A DNA stretch of 64,000 nt from Armatimonadota bacterium (GCA_018268395.1 JAFDWQ010000005.1:186001-250000), one strand, 5' to 3'; numbered from the stretch's first letter, positions 42,734 through 51,694 are shown. Program-made: numbers and translations. The notes: generated from the letters alone by a model not told the origin.

Positions 42734-44941
42734 GTGGCACTGCCTGATTCGAAGACCGGCTCGGACGGACCGACAGGCGAAGCCTGGCCTTCGTTCTTGG
42801 CGTCGGTCCGCGAACGGCGTCCCGAAGCCGACGTGGCCAAGATCGAGTCGGCCTTCCGCCTTGCCGAATCCGCGCACAAAGGCCAAGAACGGATCAGCGG
42901 GGAACCGTACATCGCGCACCCCCTCGAAGTCGCCAGGATCGTGGCCGAACTCCGCATGGACGACGACACGATCGTCGCCGCCTTGCTCCACGACGTCCTT
43001 GAAGACACCAAAGTCACGATCGAACAAGTCTCTTCGAAGTTTGGGCCGGAGGTCGCGCACCTGGTGAACGGTGTCACGAAGCTCCGGACGAACATCGGCA
43101 GCGACGCGACCGAGCGTCAGAAGGCGGCCGCAGAGTCGAACTGGGCCGCCGAAAGCCTCCGCAAGATGCTCCTCGCGATGGCGCAGGACGTCCGGGTGAT
43201 GGTCATCAAGCTCGCCGACCGGCTTCACAACATGAGGACGATCGGTGCCCTCAAACCTGAAAAGCAGACCCGGATCGCCAACGAGACCTTGGACATCTAT
43301 GCGCCGCTCGCGGCCCGTCTCGGCATCTGGCAGATCAAATGGCAGCTCGAGGACCTGGCGTTCAAAGTCCTCCATCCCAAGGAGTTCCAGGAGATCAGCG
43401 AAAAGGTCGCGAAATCCAGGACGCAACGGGAGTCCGAACTCGTCGAGGCGACCCGCGTCCTCCGCCGTGCCCTCGACGCCCGCGGGCTCCAGAACACCCA
43501 GATCGCGAGCCGTCCGAAGCACTTGTTCAGCATCTTTAACAAGATCGTCAAGCAGGGCGTGCCGTTCGAGGAGATCTACGATCTTCAAGCGATGCGCGTG
43601 ATCGTCGAGGAGCATTCGGAGTGCTACCTCGTCCTCGGCATCGTCCATGAGCTCTGGCTCCCGATGCCTGGCCTGTTCTACGACTACATCGCCATGCCGA
43701 AGCCGAACGGCTACCAGTCGTTGCACACGAAGGTCATCGGTCCGGGGGGCGACCCGCTCGAAATCCAGATCCGGACTCAACCGATGCACGAAGTGGCCGA
43801 GTTCGGCGTCGCCGCGCACTATTCTTATAAGGAAGGTCAGGCGTCGGCCGATCCCGGCGGTTTCGAGACGCTCCGTCGCCGGCTCTTCGACTGGACGACG
43901 GACACGCGCACGTCCAGCGAGTTTCTGCGTACGGTCTCGACCGACCTCTTCAGCGAGCAGGTCTTCGTTTTCACTCCAAAGGGCGACGTCATCGACCTGC
44001 CCAAAGACTCGACGACGGTCGACTTCGCCTTCCGGGTCCATACCGACCTTGGACTGAAAACGGTCGGAGCCCGGGTCAACGGCGTGATGGTTCCGCTTTC
44101 GACCCGCCTTCAGAACGGCGACGTTGTCGAACTCGTGACAAGGTCCAACGCCCAACCGAGCCTGGACTGGCTCGAGTTCTTGAAGAGCGCCGACGCCCGG
44201 TCCAAGTTGCGGACCTACTTCCGCAAGCGGAACAAGGCCGACAGCACGGCTCGTGGAAAGGAAGCGATGGAGCGGGGCCTCCGGCAGGCGGGGATCGAGC
44301 CGAAGCAGATCTTGGGCGACGAGCGGATGAACGAACTGGCGAAAGAGTTCAAGAACTGTGAGAGCGGTCAGGACGTCTTCGCAAGGATCGGCGAGGGCCT
44401 TTTGAGCCTTCAAGGCGTCATCGAGAAAGTCAAGACCGTCCTCAAGATCCAGCAGCCCGAAGCGTTGTTCAAAGCGCGGACGCCGGCGAAGGAGGCGACG
44501 GTCGTCGAGGGCGGGATCGACAACGTCATGTTCCGCAGGGCGAAGTGCTGCGGCGCGATCCCGGGCGAGGACGTGATCGGTTTCGTCACAAGGGGCAGGG
44601 GCATCATCATCCACGGTCGAAGCTGCTCGAACGCGCTCAGGCTCATGGAGACGGAGTCCGAACGGCTCGTCCCCCTCCAATGGCCGTCGGACGGGAAGAC
44701 GTACGCGGTCGACCTGAAGATCTTGACGTTGAACCGCACGGGGCTCCTCATGGAGGTGTCGACGATCTTGGGCGAGTCCAAGGTCGACATCCTCGGAATG
44801 AACGTCCGGACGTTGCCCAACCAGACGGCGGAGATCGACGCCACGGTCGCCGTACGGGACGTCGCCCAACTCCAGTCGGTCATGAACAAGATCGGCAACG
44901 TCCACGACGTCATTTCCATCCTGAGGAAGTACGGCGGCTGA
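42734..44941 (+). CDS. rel: Bifunctional (p)ppGpp synthetase/hydrolase
   Basis: 735 residues, full Rel architecture. HD hydrolase with the metal-binding HDxxED (LLHDVLEDTKV) intact; synthetase domain RPKHLFSIFNKIVKQGVPFEEIYDLQAMRVIVEE and AMPKPNGYQSLHTKV; TGS domain from about residue 400 (VFTPKGDVIDLPKDSTTVDFAFRVHTDLG); RIS/zinc-finger-like RAKCCGAIPGEDVIGFVTRGRG with Cys-Cys and IIIHGRSC; C-terminal ACT. Makes and degrades the stringent alarmone. GTG start. Overlaps dtd by one base. A separate HD-only protein is at 14190. Confidence 0.96.
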   Translation: MALPDSKTGSDGPTGEAWPSFLASVRERRPEADVAKIESAFRLAESAHKGQERISGEPYIAHPLEVARIVAELRMDDDTIVAALLHDVLEDTKVTIEQVSSKFGPEVAHLVNGVTKLRTNIGSDATERQKAAAESNWAAESLRKMLLAMAQDVRVMVIKLADRLHNMRTIGALKPEKQTRIANETLDIYAPLAARLGIWQIKWQLEDLAFKVLHPKEFQEISEKVAKSRTQRESELVEATRVLRRALDARGLQNTQIASRPKHLFSIFNKIVKQGVPFEEIYDLQAMRVIVEEHSECYLVLGIVHELWLPMPGLFYDYIAMPKPNGYQSLHTKVIGPGGDPLEIQIRTQPMHEVAEFGVAAHYSYKEGQASADPGGFETLRRRLFDWTTDTRTSSEFLRTVSTDLFSEQVFVFTPKGDVIDLPKDSTTVDFAFRVHTDLGLKTVGARVNGVMVPLSTRLQNGDVVELVTRSNAQPSLDWLEFLKSADARSKLRTYFRKRNKADSTARGKEAMERGLRQAGIEPKQILGDERMNELAKEFKNCESGQDVFARIGEGLLSLQGVIEKVKTVLKIQQPEALFKARTPAKEATVVEGGIDNVMFRRAKCCGAIPGEDVIGFVTRGRGIIIHGRSCSNALRLMETESERLVPLQWPSDGKTYAVDLKILTLNRTGLLMEVSTILGESKVDILGMNVRTLPNQTAEIDATVAVRDVAQLQSVMNKIGNVHDVISILRKYGG

Positions 44942-45402
44942 TGCGGGCGGTCGTGCAAAGAGTGACGTCGGGCCGGGTGACCGTCGACGGCCGGGTCGTC
45001 GGTTCGTGCGGACCGGGGTTCGTCCTGCTGGTCGCGGCGGGCCGCGACGACACGGTCGCCGAAGCCAAGAAGCTGGCCGACAGAGTGTGGGGAATGAGGG
45101 TCTTCGCCGATGCTGAGGGCAAGATCAACCTGAACCTTCGCGACCGTGAGGCGCTCGTCGGAGCAGACCTGGAACGAGCCAACGTCTTGGCCGTCCCGAA
45201 CTTCACCGTCTATGGAGACGCGACCCAAAGGCGGCCGAGCTTCGGGGCGTCGGCACCGTTCGAACAAGGCAAGGGCCTGTTCGATGCTTTCGTCACCGGA
45301 CTGGTGGAGCTTGGCGCGCGCGTGCAGACGGGAGAGTTCGGGGCCGACATGCTCGTGGACATCGTTAACGACGGTCCGGTCACCGTCATCGCCGAGTCTT
45401 AG
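44941..45402 (+). CDS. dtd: D-aminoacyl-tRNA deacylase
   Basis: 153 residues. Recycles D-aminoacyl-tRNAs and Gly-tRNA(Ala). MRAVVQRVTSGRVTVDG start, GFVLLVAAGRDDT and C-terminal VNDGPVTV (NxGPVT motif supplying the cis-Pro) are present. The SQFTL motif reads PNFTV, with Ser and Gln replaced by Pro and Asn, unusual for the family. ATG overlaps the rel stop by one base; the rel-dtd pair is conserved in many bacteria. 3' end shares TTAG with the convergent dapA-like gene. Confidence 0.92.
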   Translation: MRAVVQRVTSGRVTVDGRVVGSCGPGFVLLVAAGRDDTVAEAKKLADRVWGMRVFADAEGKINLNLRDREALVGADLERANVLAVPNFTVYGDATQRRPSFGASAPFEQGKGLFDAFVTGLVELGARVQTGEFGADMLVDIVNDGPVTVIAES

Positions 45403-46295
45403 GCAGGTGACAGCCCGAGTTCGCCGGGCCTGACGCCGAGCCGTCGCTCGAGGACCGCCAGGCACTCCGCGGGATCGACCGTCGTCAACGGAAGCCGGGG
45501 GGCAGCGTCGTCGATCACACCGAGGGCGGCCAGAACGGCCTTGTTCAAGGCCGGCTGGGGACCAGCCCGCACCACCTGGACGACGGGCGCGACAAGATCG
45601 ATCAGAGACCCGCGTTGCGTCGCGTCTTCGTCGACGAGCCGGGCGAGCCAACGGGGAACGACGTTCGCCGCGCCGCTGATCGTGCCTGTCCAGCCTGAAT
45701 CGAGCGCGTCGGGCAGAAGGGTCTCGTCCCCGACGAAGAGGACATGCCGGTCACTGAGGACCGATCGGTACGCGGCCAGGTTGGCGGACTCGCCGCTACT
45801 GTCCTTGACGCCGGCCAGGTTCGGGTGCCCGGCGAGACGGGACAACAACCCCGGTGTGAGCGTGATTCCCGTCATCTTGGGATAGTTGTAGGCGATGACC
45901 GGGATCGGCGAGGCGTCAAGCAGTCGTTCGAACCAGGCCGCGACGCCGTCCTCGGTCGCTTGTCGGAAATAGCCCGGCGGCATGACGAGCACGGCGTCGG
46001 CCCCGTCTTTGTGCGCTTGGACCGACAGCCATTCCGCTTCCGGAAGGCTCGGGGTCGCGATGCCAAGGATCAACCGGAGCCGTCCCTTGGACGTCGCCGC
46101 CGTCCGGATCAGATCGCGCTTCTCGTAGTTGGAAAGGGACGGGCCTTCTCCGTTGGTGCCGGCCAGGACGACTCCGCGACAGCCTGCGGCGTCGAAGTAT
46201 GCCAAGAGCTTGGTCAGAGAAGCGGTATCGACACGGCCTTGCCCGTCGAAGGGCGTGACCGCCGCGGGATAGCAGCCTGCAGGGAGGACCGGCAC
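45399..46295 (-). CDS. DapA/N-acetylneuraminate-lyase family aldolase
   Basis: 298 residues. Schiff-base Lys lies in LAGVKDSSGE and the Tyr in VIAYNYPKMTG; phosphate/carboxylate loop GTNGEGPSL instead of the GTTGE of authentic DapA. This points to a DHDPS-like NAL-superfamily aldolase with uncertain substrate (2-keto-acid). GTG start. No lysine genes nearby. Confidence 0.88.
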   Translation of the reverse strand: MPVLPAGCYPAAVTPFDGQGRVDTASLTKLLAYFDAAGCRGVVLAGTNGEGPSLSNYEKRDLIRTAATSKGRLRLILGIATPSLPEAEWLSVQAHKDGADAVLVMPPGYFRQATEDGVAAWFERLLDASPIPVIAYNYPKMTGITLTPGLLSRLAGHPNLAGVKDSSGESANLAAYRSVLSDRHVLFVGDETLLPDALDSGWTGTISGAANVVPRWLARLVDEDATQRGSLIDLVAPVVQVVRAGPQPALNKAVLAALGVIDDAAPRLPLTTVDPAECLAVLERRLGVRPGELGLSPA

Positions 46296-46325
46296 CCGTC
46301 AAGTAAACCCGGAGCACCGTAAGAG

Positions 46326-46353
46326 TTGCGGCTCCAGAGCCCGCCGCTATACT
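46326..46353 (+). promoter_or_regulatory. Promoter of the secreted paralog C
   Basis: TTGCGG (46326-46331), 16-base spacer, TATACT (46348-46353). The -10 ends 7 bases before the ATG at 46361, so transcription should start at or next to the start codon. Confidence 0.55.
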
Positions 46354-46360
46354 CAATAGT

Positions 46361-47710
46361 ATGGGGACCGCTTACATTCCCGTCGTCTTGACGGCATTGT
46401 CGTGCGTCGCAGGTCCGGTATTCGCGCAATCCGGAACCGGATTCGAGACCTTCACGAAGAAGGAACCGATCGCGGTGTCGCGCGCCAGACTGTCCGGTTC
46501 GAACAACGGCCGCTTGCAGTTGAGCTGTGGGCCCAGAAAGCCTTATATCCAAGACATGGTCCATGTCGCGAGGTCGACCGAGATCGCGTTCGACGCTTAC
46601 GAGTTCCTTTTCGACCCGGTCACGGGAAACATGAAGCCTACGGACGGCCTTTACGGCACAGATTGCGGGAAGGGATCGTCAAGGGCCCTGCACAACGGCG
46701 GGCTTCCGGCCGGTTTCACGTACAACGACATGAGGACGGTGCCTGGCCTCGACGGCGGACGGGCCGACAGGGTCGGAGTCTGCTGGTACGAGGGACAGGA
46801 CTCCGTCAACCTGGCCCTTCTCTTGGTGACGACTGAGAACTGGGTGCAGTTGACCCGGGGAAACCCGAACATCGATCGACAGGACATCGACGGCATCGTG
46901 GCGGAATTCGGCCCGATACCTGCGAAGACCGGCTATTACCTTGGGGACATCGATCTGGCTTCAGTCGGTCTTGGGATCGATCTGCCGAGCTCGAGGAACG
47001 GCGGCTACATGATCGCGTTCGGCGACTACGATCCGGTGACTCAGACGTTCGCGCTCGGATACGGAAAGCCCTTGAACTGGGGGCGAAAGGCCGGAAACCC
47101 TTGCGCACCAGAGCTGAGGCCCTATTGGAGCGACGAAAACCCCGTCGACGGGCAGTTCACGTCCGATGAGTACATTTCGTACAGTACGAACTGTCCGGAT
47201 CCTCAGGGGCCGATGCTCGCCCTCCTGTACGACCCTGAAAGTCCCCGCGACGAAATCGTGCGACCGACGTCACAGCGCGTCGAATTCGGAAAAGTGACGT
47301 CGGGCAGCTTTTCGAGCCTGTTGGAGGTCGACGGTACCATCGAGCGCGTCTGCCGGTTCGTCGTCCCGGCCCGCTCGGGCGTTTTTGCCCGTATCGAGCT
47401 CGACTTCCGTCCCGTTTCGACCGACGTCGGACCCATGAAGCTCGTCGCGTATGCCGCGGGAAGCCAAGCGGGGAACTGCTACCTGGCTCTGGAACTGTGG
47501 AAACCAGGTGTGGGCTACGTGACCGTCCGCGAGCCGCGCTTCCTTTACACGGACCTACAGGCGGTCTCAGGCGAAGTCGCGGACGGACGTTCCTTCATCG
47601 ACGGCTCGGGGAACGTGCGGGCAAGGCTCATCGCCTCCCGGTTAGGCAACACGGTCCAGACGCCTTGCGTCAGTTTGGACGGCGTCCTTCTCAGGATCGA
47701 AAGGGAGTGA
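46361..47710 (+). CDS. Secreted protein of a lineage-specific paralogous family (copy C, divergent)
   Basis: 449 residues with a signal peptide (TALSCVAGPVFAQ). Shares with copies A and B: KPYIQDM, STEIAFDAYEF, DGLYGTDCG, GYYLGDIDLASVG, MIAFGDYDPVTQTF, NCPDPQGPMLALLYDPES and the C-terminal VCRFVVPARSG-...-VRARLIASRLGN-...-CVSLDGVLLRIERE. The WGPG and NPSGPG loops are degraded to LNWGRKAGNP. Diverged paralog, or a relative with another binding specificity. No Shine-Dalgarno. Confidence 0.82.
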   Translation: MGTAYIPVVLTALSCVAGPVFAQSGTGFETFTKKEPIAVSRARLSGSNNGRLQLSCGPRKPYIQDMVHVARSTEIAFDAYEFLFDPVTGNMKPTDGLYGTDCGKGSSRALHNGGLPAGFTYNDMRTVPGLDGGRADRVGVCWYEGQDSVNLALLLVTTENWVQLTRGNPNIDRQDIDGIVAEFGPIPAKTGYYLGDIDLASVGLGIDLPSSRNGGYMIAFGDYDPVTQTFALGYGKPLNWGRKAGNPCAPELRPYWSDENPVDGQFTSDEYISYSTNCPDPQGPMLALLYDPESPRDEIVRPTSQRVEFGKVTSGSFSSLLEVDGTIERVCRFVVPARSGVFARIELDFRPVSTDVGPMKLVAYAAGSQAGNCYLALELWKPGVGYVTVREPRFLYTDLQAVSGEVADGRSFIDGSGNVRARLIASRLGNTVQTPCVSLDGVLLRIERE

Positions 47711-47718
47711 CCCTGAGG

Positions 47719-48297
47719 TCACTTCTTGCTGACTTTCCGCTTGCCGCCCGGGCCGAGTTCGACCGCGACCGCGCCCTCGTCGAACACGGGGCGGAACTTG
47801 ACGCGCCTCTTGAGCTCGCCGCCAGAAATCGTGCTCCAGTTGACGCGTTCGAGCGTCCAGTGCCAACCGATGTCGGTCGGGGAGAACAGGAATTCGACGC
47901 CTTCCTCCAAGATGTCGGCCAGGAGGGTCTTCAAGTCTTCTCGGTCGCCTACGAACTTCGCGCCCGCCAACTGGGACGGTTTAAGGTGGACCTGGAGCGT
48001 CACGGCTTCCTCGACTTCGGCCGCCGTCGCCTTTTTGGGCTTTTCGACCGGGCCGCCTTCTTGAAGCTGGGCGACTTCGGCGAACAGCGACTTGGTCAGA
48101 CCGGCATGGTCCTCGGTCGTCCATTCGTACTCGATCCCGTCGTGACAGGCCTTCGCGAACTTGCCGGACTCGATCAGGGCGGTCGCCACAAGGGCGACGT
48201 CCGTCGGCTTTAAGTTCTTGTAGGCCTTTCTAATGGCGTCGAACGTCAGTTCAGGCTTGGTAAGGTTACAGGTGATCAACGTCTGGGATGACCTCAA
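47719..48297 (-). CDS. Hypothetical protein
   Basis: 192 residues, alpha/beta composition, no signal peptide or membrane segment. Features: an N-terminal DAIRKAYKNLKPTDVALVATALIESGKFAKACHDG helix pair, a central Lys/Glu-rich linker (EKPKKATAAEVEE) and a beta-rich C-terminus ending in KRKVSKK. No family recognised. TTG starts at 48297 or 48279 are both possible; neither has a Shine-Dalgarno. Convergent with copy C (8 bases between stops) and divergent from the BMP gene. Confidence 0.6.
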   Translation of the reverse strand: MRSSQTLITCNLTKPELTFDAIRKAYKNLKPTDVALVATALIESGKFAKACHDGIEYEWTTEDHAGLTKSLFAEVAQLQEGGPVEKPKKATAAEVEEAVTLQVHLKPSQLAGAKFVGDREDLKTLLADILEEGVEFLFSPTDIGWHWTLERVNWSTISGGELKRRVKFRPVFDEGAVAVELGPGGKRKVSKK

Positions 48298-48359
48298 GGC
48301 CGCAGGCCGGGTGCCCGGGCCATAATGCGTTGCATTTTACCGTATCCGGGTTCAGAGTC

Positions 48360-49433
48360 ATGAGACGCACAGCACAATGGGTATTCGCCGCGGCGTTGGC
48401 CGCCTTCGTCATCGGTTGCAGCCCCCAACCGGCCGACAGTTCGGGAAGCACGTCCGGGCCCTCCTCTGACGGTCGACCGTCCGACGGATCGAAGCCCGTC
48501 AAGGTCGGGATCGTCTTCGACACGGGCGGCCTGGGCGACAAGTCGTTCAACGACAGCGCCTGGAGGGGCATGCAGCAGGCCGAGAAGGAACTCGGGGTCA
48601 CCGTCATGAAGGTCGAGAGTTCCAAGGTCAGCGACTACACGCAGAACTTGCAGAAGATGGCCGACGAAGGCGCCGGCATCGTCATCGGGGTCGGGATCAC
48701 GATGCGGACGGCGCTCGAACAGGCCGCGGCCAACAGTCCGCAGACGAAATTCGTCAGCATCGACGGGGAGCCGTTGCCCGGTCTCGAGAACGTCCGGACG
48801 ATCCAGTTCAAGGAGGAAGAGGGCAGTTTCCTCGTGGGCTACGTCGCCGGCCTTGTCAGCAAGACCGGGAAGTGCGGGTTCGTCGGCGGCATGGAGCTAC
48901 CTCTCATCAAGAAGTTCCAGTACGGGTACTTGGCGGGCTTCATGACGGCCCGGAAAGACGGCACGGCGCTTCCGGCGAAATACGTCGGCGACTGGGTCAA
49001 CCAAGACAAGGCCAAAGTCGCGGCGGAACTTCTGTACGGTCAAGGCGCGGACGTCGTCTACCATGCGGCCGGAAAAGCCGGGCTGGGCGTCATCGCCGCC
49101 GCCAAGGACAAAAACCTGTGGGCCATCGGTGTCGACAGCGACCAGGACGACGTCGAGCCGGGTCGGGTCCTGACCTCGATGATCAAGCACGTCGACCTTG
49201 GCGTTTTCGAGGCTGTCCGTGATTTCAAAGAGGGAAAATTCACGGGCGGCGCCAAAGTCTATGACCTGAAGTCGGGGGGCGTGAGCACGTCCGACTTCAA
49301 GAACACCAAGGACGCGGTCGGGGCCGAAAACCTCAAGAAGCTGGACGACATCAAAGCCAAGGTCGCGTCGGGCGAGATTTCGGTCCCTTCCGACGAAGCG
49401 TCCTACACCTCGTTCTTGGCGACGCTGAAGTAA
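48360..49433 (+). CDS. BMP family solute-binding lipoprotein (basic membrane protein / nucleoside-binding)
   Basis: 357 residues. Lipobox FVIGC with Cys at residue 20 and a Ser/Gly-rich linker. BMP core: VKVGIVFDTGGLGDKSFNDSAWRGMQQAEKELG, GVGITMRTALEQAA, EEEGSFLVGYVAGLVSKTGKCGFVGGMELPLIKKFQYGYLAGF and AIGVDSDQDDVEPGRVLTSMIKHVD. Binds purine nucleosides in characterised homologs (PnrA, BmpA). ATPase and permease genes are not adjacent. CATAAT at 48321-48326 may be its -10. Confidence 0.93.
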   Translation: MRRTAQWVFAAALAAFVIGCSPQPADSSGSTSGPSSDGRPSDGSKPVKVGIVFDTGGLGDKSFNDSAWRGMQQAEKELGVTVMKVESSKVSDYTQNLQKMADEGAGIVIGVGITMRTALEQAAANSPQTKFVSIDGEPLPGLENVRTIQFKEEEGSFLVGYVAGLVSKTGKCGFVGGMELPLIKKFQYGYLAGFMTARKDGTALPAKYVGDWVNQDKAKVAAELLYGQGADVVYHAAGKAGLGVIAAAKDKNLWAIGVDSDQDDVEPGRVLTSMIKHVDLGVFEAVRDFKEGKFTGGAKVYDLKSGGVSTSDFKNTKDAVGAENLKKLDDIKAKVASGEISVPSDEASYTSFLATLK

Positions 49434-49438
49434 TCCGG

Positions 49439-49729
49439 TCAGGGGCCGGACTCAGGGGCGCACGGGCATGACGGGCCGCAAGGTCCGGACGCCGGTGCGT
49501 CCTTTTTCGTGTCGTCCGCCTTTTTGGCCTCGGCTTTCGGAGCGGAAGAGCCGGAATAGTCGTTGATATGGAAGCCCGAGCCCCTGAACATGACGGCCGT
49601 CGGCTGGATCAGCCTTTTGACGGTGCCTTTGGCGCCGCAGCCGCAGTCTTTCAACGGGTCTTCGGTAATGCGTTGGTCGACCTCGAAGGTCTTGTCACAA
49701 GCGGAGCATTCGTACACGTAGGTCGGCAT
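49439..49729 (-). CDS. FmdB-type zinc-ribbon protein
   Basis: 96 residues. MPTYVYECSACDKTFEVDQ ... DCGCGAKGTVKRL is the FmdB/PF09723 zinc ribbon (CxxC...CxC). It continues with GSGFHINDYS, then an Ala/Lys linker and a Cys-rich tail PCGPSCPCAPESGP that may bind metal. Named as a putative regulator of methylamine and formamide metabolism in other bacteria; real role unknown. Convergent with the BMP gene. Confidence 0.85.
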   Translation of the reverse strand: MPTYVYECSACDKTFEVDQRITEDPLKDCGCGAKGTVKRLIQPTAVMFRGSGFHINDYSGSSAPKAEAKKADDTKKDAPASGPCGPSCPCAPESGP

Positions 49730-49764
49730 GGTCGCTGTTCTCTAAGGGAATGCTAATAGGACGA

Positions 49765-49781
49765 CCGTCCGCATCGGACGG
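49765..49781 (+). promoter_or_regulatory. Hairpin upstream of TerC-like gene
   Basis: CCGTCCG/CGGACGG 7-bp stem with CAT loop in the 76-base gap upstream of the TerC-like gene. Role unknown. Confidence 0.3.
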
Positions 49782-49805
49782 CCACTGAGCGGCCATTGTG
49801 ACAGA

Positions 49806-50573
49806 ATGAGCCCAGCCCGGCTCGGACCGCCGGGCGTTTCTGCTTCCATGTACGGCCAGACTTTCGCTTGGGGCGACCTCCCCGTCATCGGTCTCCTTTT
49901 CATCTTGGAAGGTTTGCTCTCGGCCGACAACGCGCTCGTGTTGGCGATCATGGTCCGGCACCTGGACGGGTCGAAACAGAAGAAGGCCCTCAATCTCGGT
50001 CTGGGGATGTCGTTCGCGTTCCGGGTGATCGCGATCTTGTTGGCGACGTGGGTCATCCGGTTGTGGTGGCTCCAATTGATCGGCGCGGCTTACCTCCTGT
50101 TCTTGCCCGTCAAGCACTTTTTGCACAGGGGGCCGGAGGGGAAGGAGCGTCCGCGTTCGAAGGCGGGATTTGCGGCGACGGTCGTGGCTCTAGGCGTGAC
50201 CGACGTCGCCTTTGCCGTCGACAGCGTCCTCGCCGCGGTCGCGACCGTGCCCCAGCACGACAAGCTCTGGATCGTCATCGTCGGGGCTTTGCTCGGCGTC
50301 GTCTCCCTCCGGTTCGCGTCGAAGGCGTTCCTCGTCCTCTTGGCCAAGTATCCTGCCCTCGACCATGTCGCCTATCTGCTCGTCGGATGGGCGGGCGTCA
50401 AGCTCTTGTTCCTTTCAGGGCACACCTTCGAGGAAGCGGTCCCTGGCGTGATCCCCTTCGTGATCCCGGAACTGCCCGCGCTCGTCTTTTGGGGCGGCCT
50501 TGGTCTGATCGCTGCGGTCGGTGCCCTGGTCGCGTTCAAGAACCCCGAGAAACCCATGGAGTCCCGCGACTAG
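49806..50573 (+). CDS. TerC family integral membrane protein
   Basis: 255 residues, seven or so membrane segments. LEGLLSADNALVLAIMV with the conserved acidic pair (SADN) and ALGVTDVAFAVDSVLAAVA are the TerC signature (metal-binding Asp residues). Family members (MeeY/Alx) export manganese and support secreted enzyme metalation. Start at 49806 or Met15 at 49848; the hydrophobic core begins after the latter. Confidence 0.88.
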   Translation: MSPARLGPPGVSASMYGQTFAWGDLPVIGLLFILEGLLSADNALVLAIMVRHLDGSKQKKALNLGLGMSFAFRVIAILLATWVIRLWWLQLIGAAYLLFLPVKHFLHRGPEGKERPRSKAGFAATVVALGVTDVAFAVDSVLAAVATVPQHDKLWIVIVGALLGVVSLRFASKAFLVLLAKYPALDHVAYLLVGWAGVKLLFLSGHTFEEAVPGVIPFVIPELPALVFWGGLGLIAAVGALVAFKNPEKPMESRD

Positions 50574-50592
50574 GGACGGTATCCTCGGCCCG

Positions 50593-51663
50593 ATGTCCAA
50601 GCTTAAAGTCGGTGTGATCGGCACCGGCATGATCGGCCGCCTCTGCCACATTCCGGGATACAACTCCCTTCCCGACGACTGCGAGATCGCCTGGCTGTGC
50701 GATATCAAGCCCGAGGCCTTGGCGAAGGGCAAAGAACTTGCACCCGGCGCGAAGACGACGGCCGACTACAAGGACCTTCTGAACGATCCGGAGGTCGTCG
50801 CGGTGTCGGTCGCGACGCCGAACATCCACCACCGGCGGCACACGATCGACGCCCTGGAAGCCGGAAAGCACGTCATCTGCGAGAAACCGCTGGCGATGAA
50901 CGCGTCCGAAGCGAAGGACATGTGCCGCGCGGCAAAGGCGAGCGGCAAGATCCTTCAGGTCGCGCTCCAAATGCGTTTCGGTGGCGGCGCGGCGTTCATG
51001 AAGCGCTATATCGACAAGGGACACATGGGCGAGGTCTATTACGCCCGCGCCCAGGCCCTTCGACGGCGCGGCGTTCCGCACTGGGGCGTGTTCATCGATA
51101 AGGCACAACAGGGCGGAGGCCCCTTGATCGACATCGGCGTCCATATCCTCGACTTGACGCTGTTCCTCATGGGCTATCCCAGGCCGGTAGCTGCGAGCGG
51201 AAAGACGTGGAACATGCTCGGTACAGACCCGAAGATCGTCAATCCTTGGGGCGATTACGACCGTTCGAAGTTCACGGTCGAGGACATGGCCGTCGGCCTG
51301 ATCCGCTTCGAAAACGGGGCCATGGTCACCTTGGAGAGCTCCTTTATGGCGAACATCAAGGACGAGCTGTTCCGGACCGAGCTGTTCGGGACGAAGTCAG
51401 GAGCCCTCGTCAAGGGTCTGGGCGACGATCCGATCGAGATCTACACGGAGGTCGACCAGATGCTTTTCGACATGACGCCCAAGAACGTCGCCGACGTGCC
51501 CTCGTCGCACGTCGCCGAGGTTCAGGAGTTCGTCCGTACGATCGCGGCAGGCAAACCCTCTGTCGTCCCGGGCGAGCAAGGATTGATCTTGAACGCGGTG
51601 TTCGACGCGCTGTACAAATCGAGCGAGACCGGTAAAGAGGAACCTGTCGACCTGTCCTATTAA
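50593..51663 (+). CDS. Gfo/Idh/MocA family NAD(P)-dependent oxidoreductase
   Basis: 356 residues. Rossmann GVIGTGMIGR, ATPNIHHRRHTIDALEAGKHVICEKPLAMN (EKP motif with the catalytic Lys) and GGGPLIDIGVHILDLTLFLMG (DxGxHxxD with the catalytic His). Acts on sugars or cyclitols; substrate unknown. ATG at 50593 with TATCCT ending 7 bases before it, so possibly leaderless. Confidence 0.93.
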   Translation: MSKLKVGVIGTGMIGRLCHIPGYNSLPDDCEIAWLCDIKPEALAKGKELAPGAKTTADYKDLLNDPEVVAVSVATPNIHHRRHTIDALEAGKHVICEKPLAMNASEAKDMCRAAKASGKILQVALQMRFGGGAAFMKRYIDKGHMGEVYYARAQALRRRGVPHWGVFIDKAQQGGGPLIDIGVHILDLTLFLMGYPRPVAASGKTWNMLGTDPKIVNPWGDYDRSKFTVEDMAVGLIRFENGAMVTLESSFMANIKDELFRTELFGTKSGALVKGLGDDPIEIYTEVDQMLFDMTPKNVADVPSSHVAEVQEFVRTIAAGKPSVVPGEQGLILNAVFDALYKSSETGKEEPVDLSY

Positions 51664-51694
51664 GGACACAGGCGTCCGGTGGCGCGTACCGACA

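Noticed and set aside
49741-49805. yybP-ykoY manganese riboswitch upstream of the TerC-like gene
   Set aside because: The gap is only 76 bases and holds one small hairpin; the conserved loops of that riboswitch are not present.
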